Below are positions 16,683 through 25,837 of a stretch of DNA of 54,925 bases, piece by piece. The DNA is from Acidimicrobiia bacterium (GTDB lineage Bacteria; Acidobacteriota; Terriglobia; Bryobacterales; Bryobacteraceae). The translations under genes were made by a program, and so were the position numbers. The notes beneath the pieces are model-generated. The model had not been told where the DNA came from. It saw only the letters and a list, made by a program, of their open reading frames with translations, and did no database searches. Numbering within the stretch: position 1 is the first letter of the stretch; each line of letters opens with the position of its first letter. Location of the stretch: positions 1 through 54,925 of the forward strand of contig VFZE01000040.1 of assembly GCA_016871315.1 (NCBI GenBank), in the 5' to 3' direction.

Positions 16683-18701
16683 ATGCGAGCCCTCCTCGCG
16701 CTCTCGGCGTTTGCAGTCACTGCCTTCGCACAGGACTGGTCCGCCGCGCGCGCTCTGCGCCCCTCCGATACCACCAGACAAAGCGATGCCGTGCTCGATG
16801 AACTCGAGAGCCGCGCGCGTGCCGCCCTCAACAGAATCAAACATGCCGGCTCAAGAGCCGAGGCCGCGCGCACAAAACCGGATTTGCGCAGCAAGCTCAC
16901 CGCTTCGCTCGGCCACGCTCGCCTGCCCTGGCCGCCCGACCTCCAATCACGCACCACCGGCATTGTCCAGCGCCAGGGATACCGCATCGAAAAGGTGATC
17001 TTCCAATCGCTGCCCGGCGTGACGGTCCCCGCCCATCTCTACCTGCCTGATCCTCTCGACAACCCAGCTCCCGCGGTGCTGTTCTACAACGGCCACTGGT
17101 GGCCTGACAGCAAATCCAGGCCCGATTTTCAGGCCTTTTGCACCCATATGGCCCGCATGGGCTTCATTGTCTTCAGCTTCGATCCGTTCGGGCAAGGCGA
17201 GCGCGGCGTCTCCTCCCGCGATCACCGCCGCACGGAAACTCTGCTCACCGGCCTTTCCCAGCAAGGCATCGCCGAATATGAAACGCGCTGCGCCCTTGAA
17301 TACTTGCTCTCGCGCAAGGAAGTCGACCCGGAACGCATCGGCATGACCGGCGCATCCGGCGGCGGCTACAACACCTGGATCACTGCCGCCCTCGATGACC
17401 GCATCAAGGTCGCCGTTCCCGTCGTCGGCACAAGTGATTTCCTCGAACAGATCGTTGTCACCCGCAAGCTGGACTGGTACGGCGCCGCCGAGCATTGCCA
17501 CTTCGTCCCCGGGCTCATTCAATACGCCAACAACCATGAGCTTCTCGCCATGATCGCGCCGCGCCCCCTGCTCATCATTGCCGCCTCCGTCGACCAATCC
17601 TTCCCCGTCGCCGGGGTGCGCGGCGTCCATGACTATGGCCGAAAACTCTACCAGGCTCATCAGGCAGCCGAACAAGTCGGTCTGTTTGTCGACGCGAAGG
17701 AAGGCCACGGCTATCAGAAAGCCAAACGCGAAGCCGCCTACGGATGGTTCTCCCGGTGGCTCGCCGGAAAGGGGGATGGCCAACCGATTCCTGAACCCGC
17801 AACCGATACACTTCCCTACGATGCCGAAGAGTTGAAGGTTTTTCCCGCTGGCCAGCGGGCGCCCGCCGGCCCCGGAATTGTCGAAACCGCCAGGCGCATG
17901 GCGCGGCAGATCAAGCCCGGCGGCCTCACCATCATGGAAGCCATGGGCGGCGCGCCGCAACCCCTCCGGCTGACCGCCCCTCCCCGCAAGGCGCAAGTTG
18001 CCCGCCACCTCTTCACAACCCAAACCGGCATCGATGTTCCCGCCTTGATCCTTGCCGCCTCCGGGGTTCGCGCCGGCGTTCTCGTCGCTGTCGATGACCG
18101 CGGTAAGGAAGCGCTGCTTGAGGACCCCGTCGTGCGCGAAGCCTGGCGCCGCGGCTGGGACATCTGGGCTATCGATCCGCGAGGCATCGGCGAATCTCAC
18201 ATCGAAAAATCGGGATGGGTCTTCGCCGTAAGTCTCCTGCTCGGAGAGAACTTCGTTTGGAGGCAAGGCTGGGATATTCATCGCGTGCTGGAGTTGGCAT
18301 CGGCCCGCCGTGCGGCTCTCTACGCGCGCGGCCACAATGCCGCCCTCGCCGGAGCCTTCGCCGTAATCATGTCCAAAGCCAAACCGCCCGCGTGGGCCGT
18401 CCTCCGCGGCGGGTTCATCGGTTGGAAACAGTTCCTCTTCCGTCCCGCCTCCGAACCCGCCTCTTTCCGGCTTTTAGATGATGACATCCGGGACCAGCGC
18501 AGAACCGCCTTCGACCGCGAGATCCCTCACGAGTATTTCGTCTTTCACGGCCTGACCCTCGGCGATCTCCCCGAACTTCTCTCCGCCGCGAAAACCTCAA
18601 CCACCCTTATAGAACCTCTCGACGGAGACTGGGGCGCCTCCCATCCGGCGTCGCCACTCCCCGTCAAAACCGAAACCCAGTTCCTACAAAGCCCCTGGTA
18701 G
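16683..18701 (+). CDS. Exported tandem alpha/beta hydrolase (acetyl-xylan-esterase-like)
   Basis: 672 residues with a short signal (RALLALSAFAVTAFAQ). The first alpha/beta hydrolase domain (about 90-360) has YNGHWW near the oxyanion position, the nucleophile elbow GASGGG (Ser about 225), PRPLLIIAASVDQSF with the likely acid Asp, and EGHGY with the catalytic His (about 344). A second, more diverged hydrolase-like half (about 440-650) has WAIDPRGIGES but only ARGHNAAL in place of a serine elbow, so it is probably inactive. The ATG abuts the TAG of the amidohydrolase gene with no gap, which indicates coupled translation. It probably removes ester groups from a carbohydrate outside the cytoplasm. 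Confidence 0.8.
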   Translation: MRALLALSAFAVTAFAQDWSAARALRPSDTTRQSDAVLDELESRARAALNRIKHAGSRAEAARTKPDLRSKLTASLGHARLPWPPDLQSRTTGIVQRQGYRIEKVIFQSLPGVTVPAHLYLPDPLDNPAPAVLFYNGHWWPDSKSRPDFQAFCTHMARMGFIVFSFDPFGQGERGVSSRDHRRTETLLTGLSQQGIAEYETRCALEYLLSRKEVDPERIGMTGASGGGYNTWITAALDDRIKVAVPVVGTSDFLEQIVVTRKLDWYGAAEHCHFVPGLIQYANNHELLAMIAPRPLLIIAASVDQSFPVAGVRGVHDYGRKLYQAHQAAEQVGLFVDAKEGHGYQKAKREAAYGWFSRWLAGKGDGQPIPEPATDTLPYDAEELKVFPAGQRAPAGPGIVETARRMARQIKPGGLTIMEAMGGAPQPLRLTAPPRKAQVARHLFTTQTGIDVPALILAASGVRAGVLVAVDDRGKEALLEDPVVREAWRRGWDIWAIDPRGIGESHIEKSGWVFAVSLLLGENFVWRQGWDIHRVLELASARRAALYARGHNAALAGAFAVIMSKAKPPAWAVLRGGFIGWKQFLFRPASEPASFRLLDDDIRDQRRTAFDREIPHEYFVFHGLTLGDLPELLSAAKTSTTLIEPLDGDWGASHPASPLPVKTETQFLQSPW

Positions 18702-18703
18702 CC

Positions 18704-19054
18704 TCAACCCTGCCCCGAACTCTCCATCGCCTCCCTCGCCTTCCCCCATCCCAACAACGCACGTCCGATCCGCTGATGGCTCCCCGCCCGAAGCGACATC
18801 GCACGCAAATCATTCCCGTCCACCGCCGCCTGCTCCCGGTGAATCCCGTGCGCCTCCCGGTAATACGCCAGCGCCGCCACCGCGAAAAAAAGCGCCCGGT
18901 TCTCCCACTTCCCCCTCTGCTCCACCAGCCTCAAATACGTCTCATTCACCAGCGCCGCGCTCACCAGCGTATGATCTTCCCGCTCCCTCCTCAGATGTTT
19001 GCGCGCAACTCTCCTCAACTCCTCATACACCAGTGTTTCCGTCACCGGCGCCAT
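18704..19054 (-). pseudogene. ECF sigma factor head fused to kinase TPR tail by deletion
   Basis: The first 60 residues are sigma region 2 of acidobacterial ECF factors: LVYEELRRVARKHLRRERED, then HTLVSAALVNETYLRLVEQR and WENRALFFAVAA. The text then switches, in frame, to a TPR repeat (LAYYREAHGIHREQAAVDGN, RIGRALLGWGKAREAMES) and stops. Sigma region 4, needed for -35 recognition, is absent. In related genomes this sigma gene is followed by a Ser/Thr kinase ending in TPR repeats, so the simplest explanation is one deletion joining the two genes. The product is unlikely to be a working sigma factor. Confidence 0.6.
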
Positions 19055-19091
19055 GGCCCCTTAACCAATTCTACTCACTGCGGTCCGGGCT

Positions 19092-20096
19092 TCAAGGCCT
19101 CATCCACTCGTCCAGATGCTCCCGCACGAACCCGTCGTCGGTCAGCTCGGGATAACTGCGGCACACACGCTGGATCTCTTCCATCTGCCCCGCGGACAAC
19201 TCCTCTTTTTCATCCAGGCACCACCGCCCCGCCAGCAGTCCCTGCCGCCGCAGCACTTCATGTATCCCCGCGATGCAGCCATGGAACCCGTTCGCCGCGT
19301 CGAAAATCGCCGCGTTCATGTCCGTCACCCGGACCCCCACCGTCAGCCAGTCCCGCCTCCCCGGCTCCGCGTGAATCTGCTCCAGCATCTCCACCGCCCG
19401 CCGCGTCCATGCCGCCCAGTGCCCCAGCAGCCCGCCGTTGATCCGCAGCTTCCGCGCGCCGGTATCAAACTCCGTCACCAGATCCGCCACGATGTTATCG
19501 TCGTTACCCGTGTACAGCGCAATCTCGCGCCCGGACTCCGCCACCGCACGCACCACGTCCAGCGTCTGGTACCGGTTGAACGGGGCAATCTTCACCGCCG
19601 CCACGTTCTCTATCTCCGCAAACCGCCGCCAAAACTCATACCCCAGCACGCGCCCACCCACCGCCGGCTGCAAGTAGAACCCGAACACCGGCAGCACCGC
19701 CGCCACCGCCTTCATGTGCTCCACCATCTCCTCTGTGGAAGCACCCTTCAGCGCCGCCATGCTCACCAGCCCCGCATGGTAGCCGATCCCGCGCGCCAGC
19801 TCCGCCTCCTTCACTGCCTGCGCCGTCCCCCCGCACACTCCCGCCACCTTGATCACATCGCGGCCCCGCATCTCTTCCATCGCCATCCGCAGCACCGGCT
19901 CAAACAGTCCCACCTTCGGATCGCGAATCGCGAACTGCGTCGTATGCACCCCCACCGCCAAGCCGCCCGCGCCCGCCGCCAGGTAGTAGCGCGTCAGCGC
20001 CCGCTGCCGCCGCTCATCCAGTTTCCGTTCCGCCGTCAGCGCCAGCGGATGCGCCGGAATCACCACTCCTTGCCGCAACCTCTCCCGCCAGCTCAT
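19092..20096 (-). CDS. Dihydrodipicolinate-synthase-family aldolase
   Basis: 334 residues, class I TIM-barrel aldolase/lyase. The Schiff-base lysine is in AAVKIAPFN (about 165), following the beta-strand with FGFYLQPAVGG. The N-terminus IPAHPLALTAERKLDERRQR fits the family start. The ATG at 20096 lies 2 bases after the epimerase stop; an upstream in-frame start would overlap that gene. The family cleaves or condenses pyruvate with aldehydes (for example DapA, NanA, KDG aldolase). Last gene of an operon with an epimerase and an adenosine-specific kinase, which fits sugar-acid metabolism better than lysine synthesis. Confidence 0.8.
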   Translation of the reverse strand: MSWRERLRQGVVIPAHPLALTAERKLDERRQRALTRYYLAAGAGGLAVGVHTTQFAIRDPKVGLFEPVLRMAMEEMRGRDVIKVAGVCGGTAQAVKEAELARGIGYHAGLVSMAALKGASTEEMVEHMKAVAAVLPVFGFYLQPAVGGRVLGYEFWRRFAEIENVAAVKIAPFNRYQTLDVVRAVAESGREIALYTGNDDNIVADLVTEFDTGARKLRINGGLLGHWAAWTRRAVEMLEQIHAEPGRRDWLTVGVRVTDMNAAIFDAANGFHGCIAGIHEVLRRQGLLAGRWCLDEKEELSAGQMEEIQRVCRSYPELTDDGFVREHLDEWMRP

Positions 20097-20098
20097 CT

Positions 20099-21106
20099 TC
20101 AGAACTTCCCGTCCCGCGTCTCGAAATGAGTCGGCTTGTTGAGCGTCGATCCCCCCATCCCGATCCACGCCGCCGTCCACTCAATCACCTGCTGCAAGCT
20201 CACCTCCGGATACCCGAACAGCTTGTGACACCGCGACGCGTTGTTCAATAGCGCCGTCGGCGACTCCACGCCCGCAAACACCGGCTCTATCCCGAATATC
20301 CGCCCATACTCCTGCGCCACCGCCCGCACGCTCAGCGTCTCCGGCCCCGTCAGATTCAACACGAACGGCGGCGAGGCGCAATGCGCGAACGACCGCAAGC
20401 ACACCGAATTCGCATCTCCCTGCCAGATCACGTTCACGTTCCCCATCGATAAATCCACAACCTGCCGCTCAAAAACCTTCGTCCCGATATCCAGCAGCAC
20501 TCCGTAGCGCAACTCCACCGCGTAGTTCAGCCGCAGAATCGCAACCGGCGTCCCGTGCAGCTTCGAAAAGTGCGAGAACATCCGTTCCCGCCCCACCGCA
20601 GTGATCGCATACTCTCCCACCGGCTGGAGCGGTGTCTCCTCCGTCGCCCCGCCTCCGGCCACCGGCACCAGCGGATACACGTTCCCGCTCGAAAACGTCA
20701 CCATCCGCGACCCCCGATACCGCGCCGCCACCCGTGCCGGCAGGTACGTATTCATCGCCCACGTGTATGGCTCATCCCCGGTTGAACCAAACTTCCGGGC
20801 CGCCATGTAGATCACATTCGGCGCATCCGGCAGCCCTTGCAAAAACCCGTCATCCAAAAGATCCCCGGCAATCGTCTCGATCCCGCCCTCCTCCAGCTGC
20901 TTCTTCACCCCGCCGCTGGAAAACCGCGCCACCGCGATCACCCGCGCCGCACCAGCGCGCTTGGCCCTGATCGCCAGGCTCGGGCCCATCTTCCCCCCAA
21001 CTCCCAGGATCAGCAGGTCCCCGCGCAACGCACCCATCGCCTCCCGATCCGCCTCGGTCGGCCGCGAAAGCACCTCTTCCAACTGCTCCACGTTCGTGAT
21101 TTTCAA
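20099..21106 (-). CDS. NAD-dependent epimerase/dehydratase-family protein (atypical SDR)
   Basis: 335 residues. The nucleotide loop is [15 protein letters not shown] (about 25), then [10 protein letters not shown] (Ser of the active site, about 130) and [13 protein letters not shown], where the usual Tyr-x3-Lys becomes Tyr-x3-Ala with a later Arg. It is therefore an atypical member whose catalytic set may differ. The start is a TTG at 21106 that overlaps the TGA of the kinase gene (TTGA); an upstream extension of the frame has no protein-like content. Probably acts on a nucleotide sugar or lactone in the cytoplasm; the substrate is unknown. Confidence 0.75.
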   Translation of the reverse strand: MKITNVEQLEEVLSRPTEADREAMGALRGDLLILGVGGKMGPSLAIRAKRAGAARVIAVARFSSGGVKKQLEEGGIETIAGDLLDDGFLQGLPDAPNVIYMAARKFGSTGDEPYTWAMNTYLPARVAARYRGSRMVTFSSGNVYPLVPVAGGGATEETPLQPVGEYAITAVGRERMFSHFSKLHGTPVAILRLNYAVELRYGVLLDIGTKVFERQVVDLSMGNVNVIWQGDANSVCLRSFAHCASPPFVLNLTGPETLSVRAVAQEYGRIFGIEPVFAGVESPTALLNNASRCHKLFGYPEVSLQQVIEWTAAWIGMGGSTLNKPTHFETRDGKF

Positions 21107-21588
21107 CGCTTGTACCCGATCTTGCGCAGGAATCCCCGGCGCGCCTCCACATCCGTCTCCGTCTCCACCCCCTTCGGAGAACTGCCATCCACAAGGCCCA
21201 CAATCCCGCGCCCCTGCTCCGTCTCCGCCACGATCACCTCCACCGGGTTCGCCGTCGCGCAAAAGATCCCGCACACCTCCGGCACATCCTTGATCCGCCC
21301 GAGCACGTTAATCGGAAATCCGTCCCGCATCGTCACGACGAAAATATGGCCCGCCCCGATCGCCGTCGCGTTCCTCGCCGCCATCTCCTTCAAACCGTCG
21401 TCATTGCCGTCCACCCGCGTCAGGCACGGCCCAGACGCCTCGTTGAACGCGATCCCGAACTTCATGTGCGGAGCCGTGTTCACCATGGCTTCGTAGATGT
21501 CCTCCACTGTTTTGATGAAATGCGATTGGCCGACGATAAGATTCCCGCCGCCGTCGGGAATCTCCAGCCGGATTGCCTTCAGCTCCAT
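21103..21588 (-). CDS. Adenosine-specific kinase family protein (DUF355)
   Basis: 161 residues. The text [20 protein letters not shown] (about 41-60), [18 protein letters not shown] (about 80) and [15 protein letters not shown] (about 108) is the strongly conserved core of the small adenosine-specific kinase / DUF355 family, mainly known from archaea and thermophiles. The biochemical role is poorly established. First gene of the minus-strand operon with the epimerase and DapA-like aldolase. Its ATG is only 24 bases from the divergent oxidoreductase ATG, so both promoters must overlap. Confidence 0.85.
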   Translation of the reverse strand: MELKAIRLEIPDGGGNLIVGQSHFIKTVEDIYEAMVNTAPHMKFGIAFNEASGPCLTRVDGNDDGLKEMAARNATAIGAGHIFVVTMRDGFPINVLGRIKDVPEVCGIFCATANPVEVIVAETEQGRGIVGLVDGSSPKGVETETDVEARRGFLRKIGYKR

Positions 21589-21599
21589 GGGAAACAGCG

Positions 21600-21605
21600 T
21601 ATCAT
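21600..21605 (+). promoter_or_regulatory. Probable -10 box (TATCAT), leaderless start
   Basis: TATCAT lies 7 bases before the ATG at 21613, inside the 24-base gap between divergent genes. No Shine-Dalgarno sequence is present. The -35 region would lie inside the first codons of the adenosine-specific kinase gene. Confidence 0.4.
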
Positions 21606-21612
21606 CTATTCC

Positions 21613-22875
21613 ATGAACCGCAGATACTTCATCCCCTTGGCTGCTTCCGCCGTCGCGCAGTCCCGCGCCGTCGCCGCCAACGACAAGGTCACCGTCGCCT
21701 TCATCGGTGTCCGCGGCCAGGGGCGGAGTCTCGCCGGCCGCTTCAGCGCCCTCGCTGACGTCAACGTCGCCTACGTTTGCGACGTCGATCCCGCCGTGGT
21801 CGAACCCGCCCTCAAATCCATCGAAAAGAACAAAGGCTCCCGCCCGCCCGTCATCTCCGACCTCCGCCGCATCCTTGACGACAAGTCCGTCGACGCCGTC
21901 GTCATCGCCACGCCCGACCACTGGCACGCGCCCGCCACCATCCTCGCCTGCGATGCCGGCAAAGATGTCTACGTTGAAAAGCCTCTCGCCCACAACATCC
22001 GCGAAGGCCGCCTCATGATCGAAGCCGCCCGCCGCAACAAGCGCATCGTCCAGCACGGCACACAACTCCGTAGCCGCCCGGCCGTCCAGCGCGCCATCGA
22101 ATACGCCCACTCCGGCAAAATCGGCCGCGTTCTCATGGCCAAGGCTTGGAACGTCCAGCTTCGCGACAACATCGGCCGCAAGCAGGATTCCGCCCCGCCC
22201 GCCGGCATCGACTACGACACCTGGATCGGCCCCGCCCCCGCGCTCCCCTTCAACCCCAACCGCTTCCACTACAACTGGCACTGGAACTGGAACTACGGCA
22301 CCGGCGACGCCGGCAACGACGGCGTCCATCAGCTAGACCAGGCCCGCTGGGCACTCGGCGTCGGCGCGCCGCTAGAAGTCTCCGGCTCCGCGCGCAAGCT
22401 CTTCTTCGACGATGATCAGCAGACGCCGGATACCATGACCATCACCTTCAACTACGCCGATAAAGCGCTCCTCTTTGAAATGCGCATCTGGAACAACTAC
22501 GGCCTGGAATCCAACGACAACGCCGTTTCCGTCTACGGAACCAACGGCTACCTCCAAATCGGCCGATGGGACGGCGATTTCTCCTTCCGCGTCTTCGACA
22601 ACAACAATAAGCTTGTCCACGCCGACAAGGGCGACGAGCCCGACACACACCCCCGCAACTTCATCGACTGTCTCCGCTCCCGCAAATCACCTAACGCCGA
22701 TATCGAAACCGCCCACCTGTCCAGCCTCCACTCCCACCTGGCCAACATCGTCGCCCGCACCGGCCGCACCCTCCGCTTCGATCCCCAGACGGAAACCATC
22801 CTTAACGACCCTGACTCCTCCGCCCTCACGCGCCGCTCCTATCGCTCCCACTGGGCTACTCCGAAAGGCGTCTGA
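21613..22875 (+). CDS. Exported Gfo/Idh/MocA oxidoreductase
   Basis: 420 residues. A short twin-arginine-like signal ([18 protein letters not shown]) precedes a Rossmann fold ([15 protein letters not shown] near residue 28), TPDHWHAP (about 102), EKPLAHN (about 121) and the substrate-domain segment [15 protein letters not shown] (about 236). It is clearly related to the gene at 12807-14096, but with different detail, so it is a paralogue rather than a recent copy. It likely carries a tightly bound NAD(P) and acts on a sugar outside the cytoplasm. It sits divergent from the kinase-epimerase-aldolase operon, so a shared substrate is possible. Confidence 0.85.
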   Translation: MNRRYFIPLAASAVAQSRAVAANDKVTVAFIGVRGQGRSLAGRFSALADVNVAYVCDVDPAVVEPALKSIEKNKGSRPPVISDLRRILDDKSVDAVVIATPDHWHAPATILACDAGKDVYVEKPLAHNIREGRLMIEAARRNKRIVQHGTQLRSRPAVQRAIEYAHSGKIGRVLMAKAWNVQLRDNIGRKQDSAPPAGIDYDTWIGPAPALPFNPNRFHYNWHWNWNYGTGDAGNDGVHQLDQARWALGVGAPLEVSGSARKLFFDDDQQTPDTMTITFNYADKALLFEMRIWNNYGLESNDNAVSVYGTNGYLQIGRWDGDFSFRVFDNNNKLVHADKGDEPDTHPRNFIDCLRSRKSPNADIETAHLSSLHSHLANIVARTGRTLRFDPQTETILNDPDSSALTRRSYRSHWATPKGV

Positions 22876-22988
22876 CTGAAAAAGAACCAATCTCCACGCC
22901 GATCGGCAACGAAAAGCCCCTCGAATCTTCCGCCGCCACAATCCGCCTTTCCAAGAGAGAACGAGTCGTGTGCCCGAAGTCCCGTGAT

Positions 22989-23702
22989 TCAGCCTAAAAC
23001 CAAATCGGCGAGTTCCCGCATGTCGTCGACCAAAAAATCGGGAGGGTGTTCGAGGAAAGTCTCAGGTTGAAAGCCGAACGTCACGCCGCAGGCGCCGGTG
23101 CCCGCGTTGCGGGCGGTGCGGATGTCGACGGAGCTGTCGCCAACCATGATGGTCTCGGTTGCCGTGGCGCTGAGATCGTTCAGCAGAGTATCGATGCCGA
23201 TTGGGTGAGGTTTCTTTTCGGCGAAGCTGTTGCCGCCGTAGATACGCTGGAAATGCGAGCCGAGGCCGAGGCCCGACATCAGAGCTTCGGAAAATCGCAC
23301 GGGTTTGTTCGTGAGTACCGCAAGCAGCTTGCCCGCTTCGTGCAGACGGTCGAGAGCTTCACGCACCCCGGGGTAGAGGCGCGTGTGGTCGAGCATGTGG
23401 TCGCGATAGTAGGCGAGGAAGAATTGCAGGGCGCGATCGACGTCGGATTCCGATGCCTCGGGGCCGAGGGCGCGGCGGATCAGGACGGGCGCGCCGTTGC
23501 CGACGTAGGAGTAGACAAGCTCGTTGGCGATGGCGCCCATTCCAAGATGCGCCCGGGCGGCGTTCACCGAGTTGGCCAAGTCAAGCTGCGAATCGATCAG
23601 GGTGCCGTCAAGGTCGAAGATCAGCAGGCGCGCGGGCTGCGCCAGCGTTACATCTCGTGCGTGGGGAGTTTTTGGGAGCGGTTCTTCCAGGTTTGGTTCC
23701 AA
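22989..23702 (-). CDS. gph: Phosphoglycolate phosphatase, HAD family
   Basis: A HAD phosphatase of about 220-237 residues. LLIFDLDGTLIDS holds the nucleophile Asp, AVLTNKP is motif II, EKKPHPIGI holds the motif III Lys and VGDSSVDIRTARNAG is motif IV. A cap domain sits between motifs I and II, as in Gph. It removes phosphate from 2-phosphoglycolate. The start is unclear: the TTG at 23702 would overlap cvpA by 55 bases and add 20 residues not usual for the family. A CTG at 23645, two bases after the cvpA stop, gives the normal length but is a rare start. Last gene of the hemerythrin-purC-cvpA-gph run. Confidence 0.8.
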   Translation of the reverse strand: MEPNLEEPLPKTPHARDVTLAQPARLLIFDLDGTLIDSQLDLANSVNAARAHLGMGAIANELVYSYVGNGAPVLIRRALGPEASESDVDRALQFFLAYYRDHMLDHTRLYPGVREALDRLHEAGKLLAVLTNKPVRFSEALMSGLGLGSHFQRIYGGNSFAEKKPHPIGIDTLLNDLSATATETIMVGDSSVDIRTARNAGTGACGVTFGFQPETFLEHPPDFLVDDMRELADLVLG

Positions 23703-24214
23703 AGTTCTTTCACCTTTTCATAGCTGGACTCGAAGCCGTCGCGAAGTTCGCGAGGGGCCAGCGAGGCCGCCACGCCGGCGGCATCCATCAAATACGGAGC
23801 GAGGCGGCTTTCGGCGACGGCGCGTGGCGGCGGAGTGCGCGAGAAGGCGCACATCACCAGCACAATCGCGAGCGAGACCAGCGAGCCGCGCACCAGGCCC
23901 AGACCGCCGCCGAGCAGGCGGTCCAGCCAGCTCAGCCCAACCCACTTGAACAGCTTCGCCAGCAGCCGGCCGAGAACGGCGCCGGCCAGAATGACCGTAC
24001 CGAAAACGAGGAAGAAGCCGATGAAGTTGGCGATCGATTTGTGGCTGACGTAGTCGAGCAGGAAAGCGCCGGCGACGCCGTAGGTCCAGATGCCGGCGAA
24101 AACGCCGATGACGGTGGCGGCGATGGCGACGATGGCGCGCGCGAATCCTCGGGTGATGCCGGTGGCCGCGGAGACCACCAGGATCACGGCGATCAGCAGG
24201 TCCAGCCAGTTCAC
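23648..24214 (-). CDS. cvpA: CvpA-family membrane protein
   Basis: 188 residues with four hydrophobic helices (NWLDLLIAVILVVSAATG first), the GFARAIVAIAA turn and the conserved SWLDRLLGGGLGLVRG segment before the last helix. CvpA proteins are inner-membrane proteins linked to colicin V production and envelope stress, often beside purine genes. That matches here: the ATG overlaps the purC stop by 4 bases (ATGA). Confidence 0.8.
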   Translation of the reverse strand: MNWLDLLIAVILVVSAATGITRGFARAIVAIAATVIGVFAGIWTYGVAGAFLLDYVSHKSIANFIGFFLVFGTVILAGAVLGRLLAKLFKWVGLSWLDRLLGGGLGLVRGSLVSLAIVLVMCAFSRTPPPRAVAESRLAPYLMDAAGVAASLAPRELRDGFESSYEKVKELWNQTWKNRSQKLPTHEM

Positions 24215-25101
24215 AGCGGTTTTCCCGTCAGCAGGCGGTAGGCCTCGCGGTACTTATCGGCGGTCCGCTCGGCGACATCCGCCGGCAGAGCCGGCGCCGG
24301 GGGCTGCTTGTTCCAGCGGATCGATTCCAGGTAGTCGCGCACGTACTGCTTGTCGTAGCTCGGCTGCGCTCCGCCGGGCGAATAGGACGCAGCGGGCCAG
24401 AAGCGCGAGGAGTCGGGCGTGAGCACTTCATCGGCCAGCACAAGCTGATCGCCGACGAAGCCGAACTCGAACTTCGTGTCCGCGAGAATGATGCCGCGCG
24501 TGGCCGCGTAAGCGGCGGCGCGCTTGTAGATGGCGAGCGTCAGCTCGCGCAGGCGTTGCGCGAGGTGGGTGCCGATCCGCGAGGCCGCCTCCTCAAAGCT
24601 GATGTTGATGTCGTGGCCGGAGCTTGCCTTGGTTGCGGGCGTGAAGATCGGCACGGGGAGCTGCGACGATTCCTGCAAACGGTCCGGCAGCGGGATGCCG
24701 CAGACGGTGCGCGATTCGCGGTACTCCTTCCAGCCGGAGCCCGCGAGGTAACCGCGGGCGACGCATTCCACATCGATCATGCGGGCACGCTTGACGAGCA
24801 TGGTGCGGCCCTCCAACTGATCCCGGAATTGCGGCAGCGGGGCCGGAAAGGTGGCGATGTCGGCCGAGAGCAGATGCGTGGGTGTCAGGTCCTTCAGAAA
24901 ATCGAACCAGAACAGCGAGATCTGCGTCAGCACGCGGCCCTTGTCGGGGATACCGGTGGCCAGGATGTAGTCGAAGGCAGAGATGCGGTCCGACGCCACC
25001 AGCAGCATCTTGTCATCCCCGATCGCGTAGTTGTCGCGCACCTTGCCGCGCGCCAGCAACTCGACACCGGGCAGATTGGTTTCCAGAACGAGCTTGCTCA
25101 T
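24211..25101 (-). CDS. purC: SAICAR synthase (phosphoribosylaminoimidazole-succinocarboxamide synthase)
   Basis: 296 residues, the length of the longer bacterial/yeast type. GKVRDNYAIGDDKMLLVASD at the N-terminus, DRISAFDY, the SGHDINISFEEA signature and LVLADEVLTPDSSRFW identify it. It joins aspartate to CAIR in de novo purine synthesis, in the cytoplasm. Its ATG overlaps the hemerythrin gene stop and its TGA overlaps cvpA. No other pur gene is in the window. Confidence 0.95.
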   Translation of the reverse strand: MSKLVLETNLPGVELLARGKVRDNYAIGDDKMLLVASDRISAFDYILATGIPDKGRVLTQISLFWFDFLKDLTPTHLLSADIATFPAPLPQFRDQLEGRTMLVKRARMIDVECVARGYLAGSGWKEYRESRTVCGIPLPDRLQESSQLPVPIFTPATKASSGHDINISFEEAASRIGTHLAQRLRELTLAIYKRAAAYAATRGIILADTKFEFGFVGDQLVLADEVLTPDSSRFWPAASYSPGGAQPSYDKQYVRDYLESIRWNKQPPAPALPADVAERTADKYREAYRLLTGKPL

Positions 25102-25535
25102 AGGCAGACGCGCACCGCCTTGGAATCGATTTCGGCGCCGAGGCGGTCCAGCGTCTCCCGCGGCAGCTGCTTCTGCACGGATTCAAACAGCTCGTTTTCT
25201 TCCTGGCGAATGTGCGAGCGCAGCAGCGAGGTGAACTCCGTGAGCAGCGCGGCGGCCGGTTGCGCGCGCAGCTTCCCGATCAGTGCCTCGATCTGCCGGT
25301 GTTCCTCCCTGAGACGCGCCGTCAAATCTGATTCGCAGGCCGGGAACAAGATCTGCTCTTCAAGCTCGAAGTGATTGATCAGCTCCACTGCATAGCGGTC
25401 GATGGCGCGCTTGCCCAGCCGCTCGATGTTGGCGGCGGAGCCATCCTGCGCCAGTTCACGATCGGTGAGCACGCACAGCGCAAGCCCGTTATGATGCTGG
25501 TGCGACAGCGGGATCAAACTGGGGTCTCTTAACAT
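25098..25535 (-). CDS. Hemerythrin-domain protein
   Basis: 145 residues, a four-helix bundle with the di-iron His/Glu pattern: PLSHQHHNGL at the N-terminus, INHFELEEQILFPA (about 54), REEHRQIEAL (about 76) and RSHIRQEENELFE (about 107). Such proteins bind oxygen, NO or iron and can repair iron centres (YtfE-like). It leads the operon with purC, cvpA and gph. The start at 25535 is preceded by AT-rich DNA with a TATGAT 12 bases upstream. Divergent from the PCP-reductase-like gene, 38 bases apart. Confidence 0.8.
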   Translation of the reverse strand: MLRDPSLIPLSHQHHNGLALCVLTDRELAQDGSAANIERLGKRAIDRYAVELINHFELEEQILFPACESDLTARLREEHRQIEALIGKLRAQPAAALLTEFTSLLRSHIRQEENELFESVQKQLPRETLDRLGAEIDSKAVRVCL

Positions 25536-25573
25536 TGCCCTATTGTTATCATAAGGTTTTTGACGAGCTAACC

Positions 25574-25837
25574 ATGGATTGGAACGAAGCCGCCCAAGAC
25601 CTGCTACATCAGATTCTGATGACCACGCCGCTGCCCGTGCGCCAGCAGATTGAAGGACAGATCCGCCAGGTTGCCGATGGCATCGCCGATGGCGAGGGTA
25701 AGAGCCGCGTCGGCGTGAACACGGTGGTGGAGGCCTGGATCAAGACGACGCCCGAAGCCCTCCGCGGTGAGTTGCCGCGCCAGATGGAGCGGCTGGGGCT
25801 GGACCCCGACGAATTTACGGGGCTGCTGGAAGGCTGA
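25574..25837 (+). CDS. Small protein with PCP-reductase-like domain
   Basis: 87 residues from the ATG at 25574. MDWNEAAQDLLHQI, then PVRQQIEGQIRQVAD and the VVEAWIKTTPEALRG end, matches the small helical domain found at the C-terminus of light-independent protochlorophyllide reductase subunit B and as a stand-alone protein in many non-phototrophs. Its role there is unknown. A longer frame starts at a TTG at 25535, but that would overlap the divergent gene's start. The next gene begins at the last base of its stop (TGATG). Confidence 0.65.
   Translation: MDWNEAAQDLLHQILMTTPLPVRQQIEGQIRQVADGIADGEGKSRVGVNTVVEAWIKTTPEALRGELPRQMERLGLDPDEFTGLLEG

Noticed and set aside
22876-22988. Replication origin at the composition switch
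   Set aside because: No DnaA boxes (TTATCCACA-like), no AT-rich unwinding region and no dnaA, dnaN, gidA or parAB genes nearby. The switch is reported, but not as an origin.
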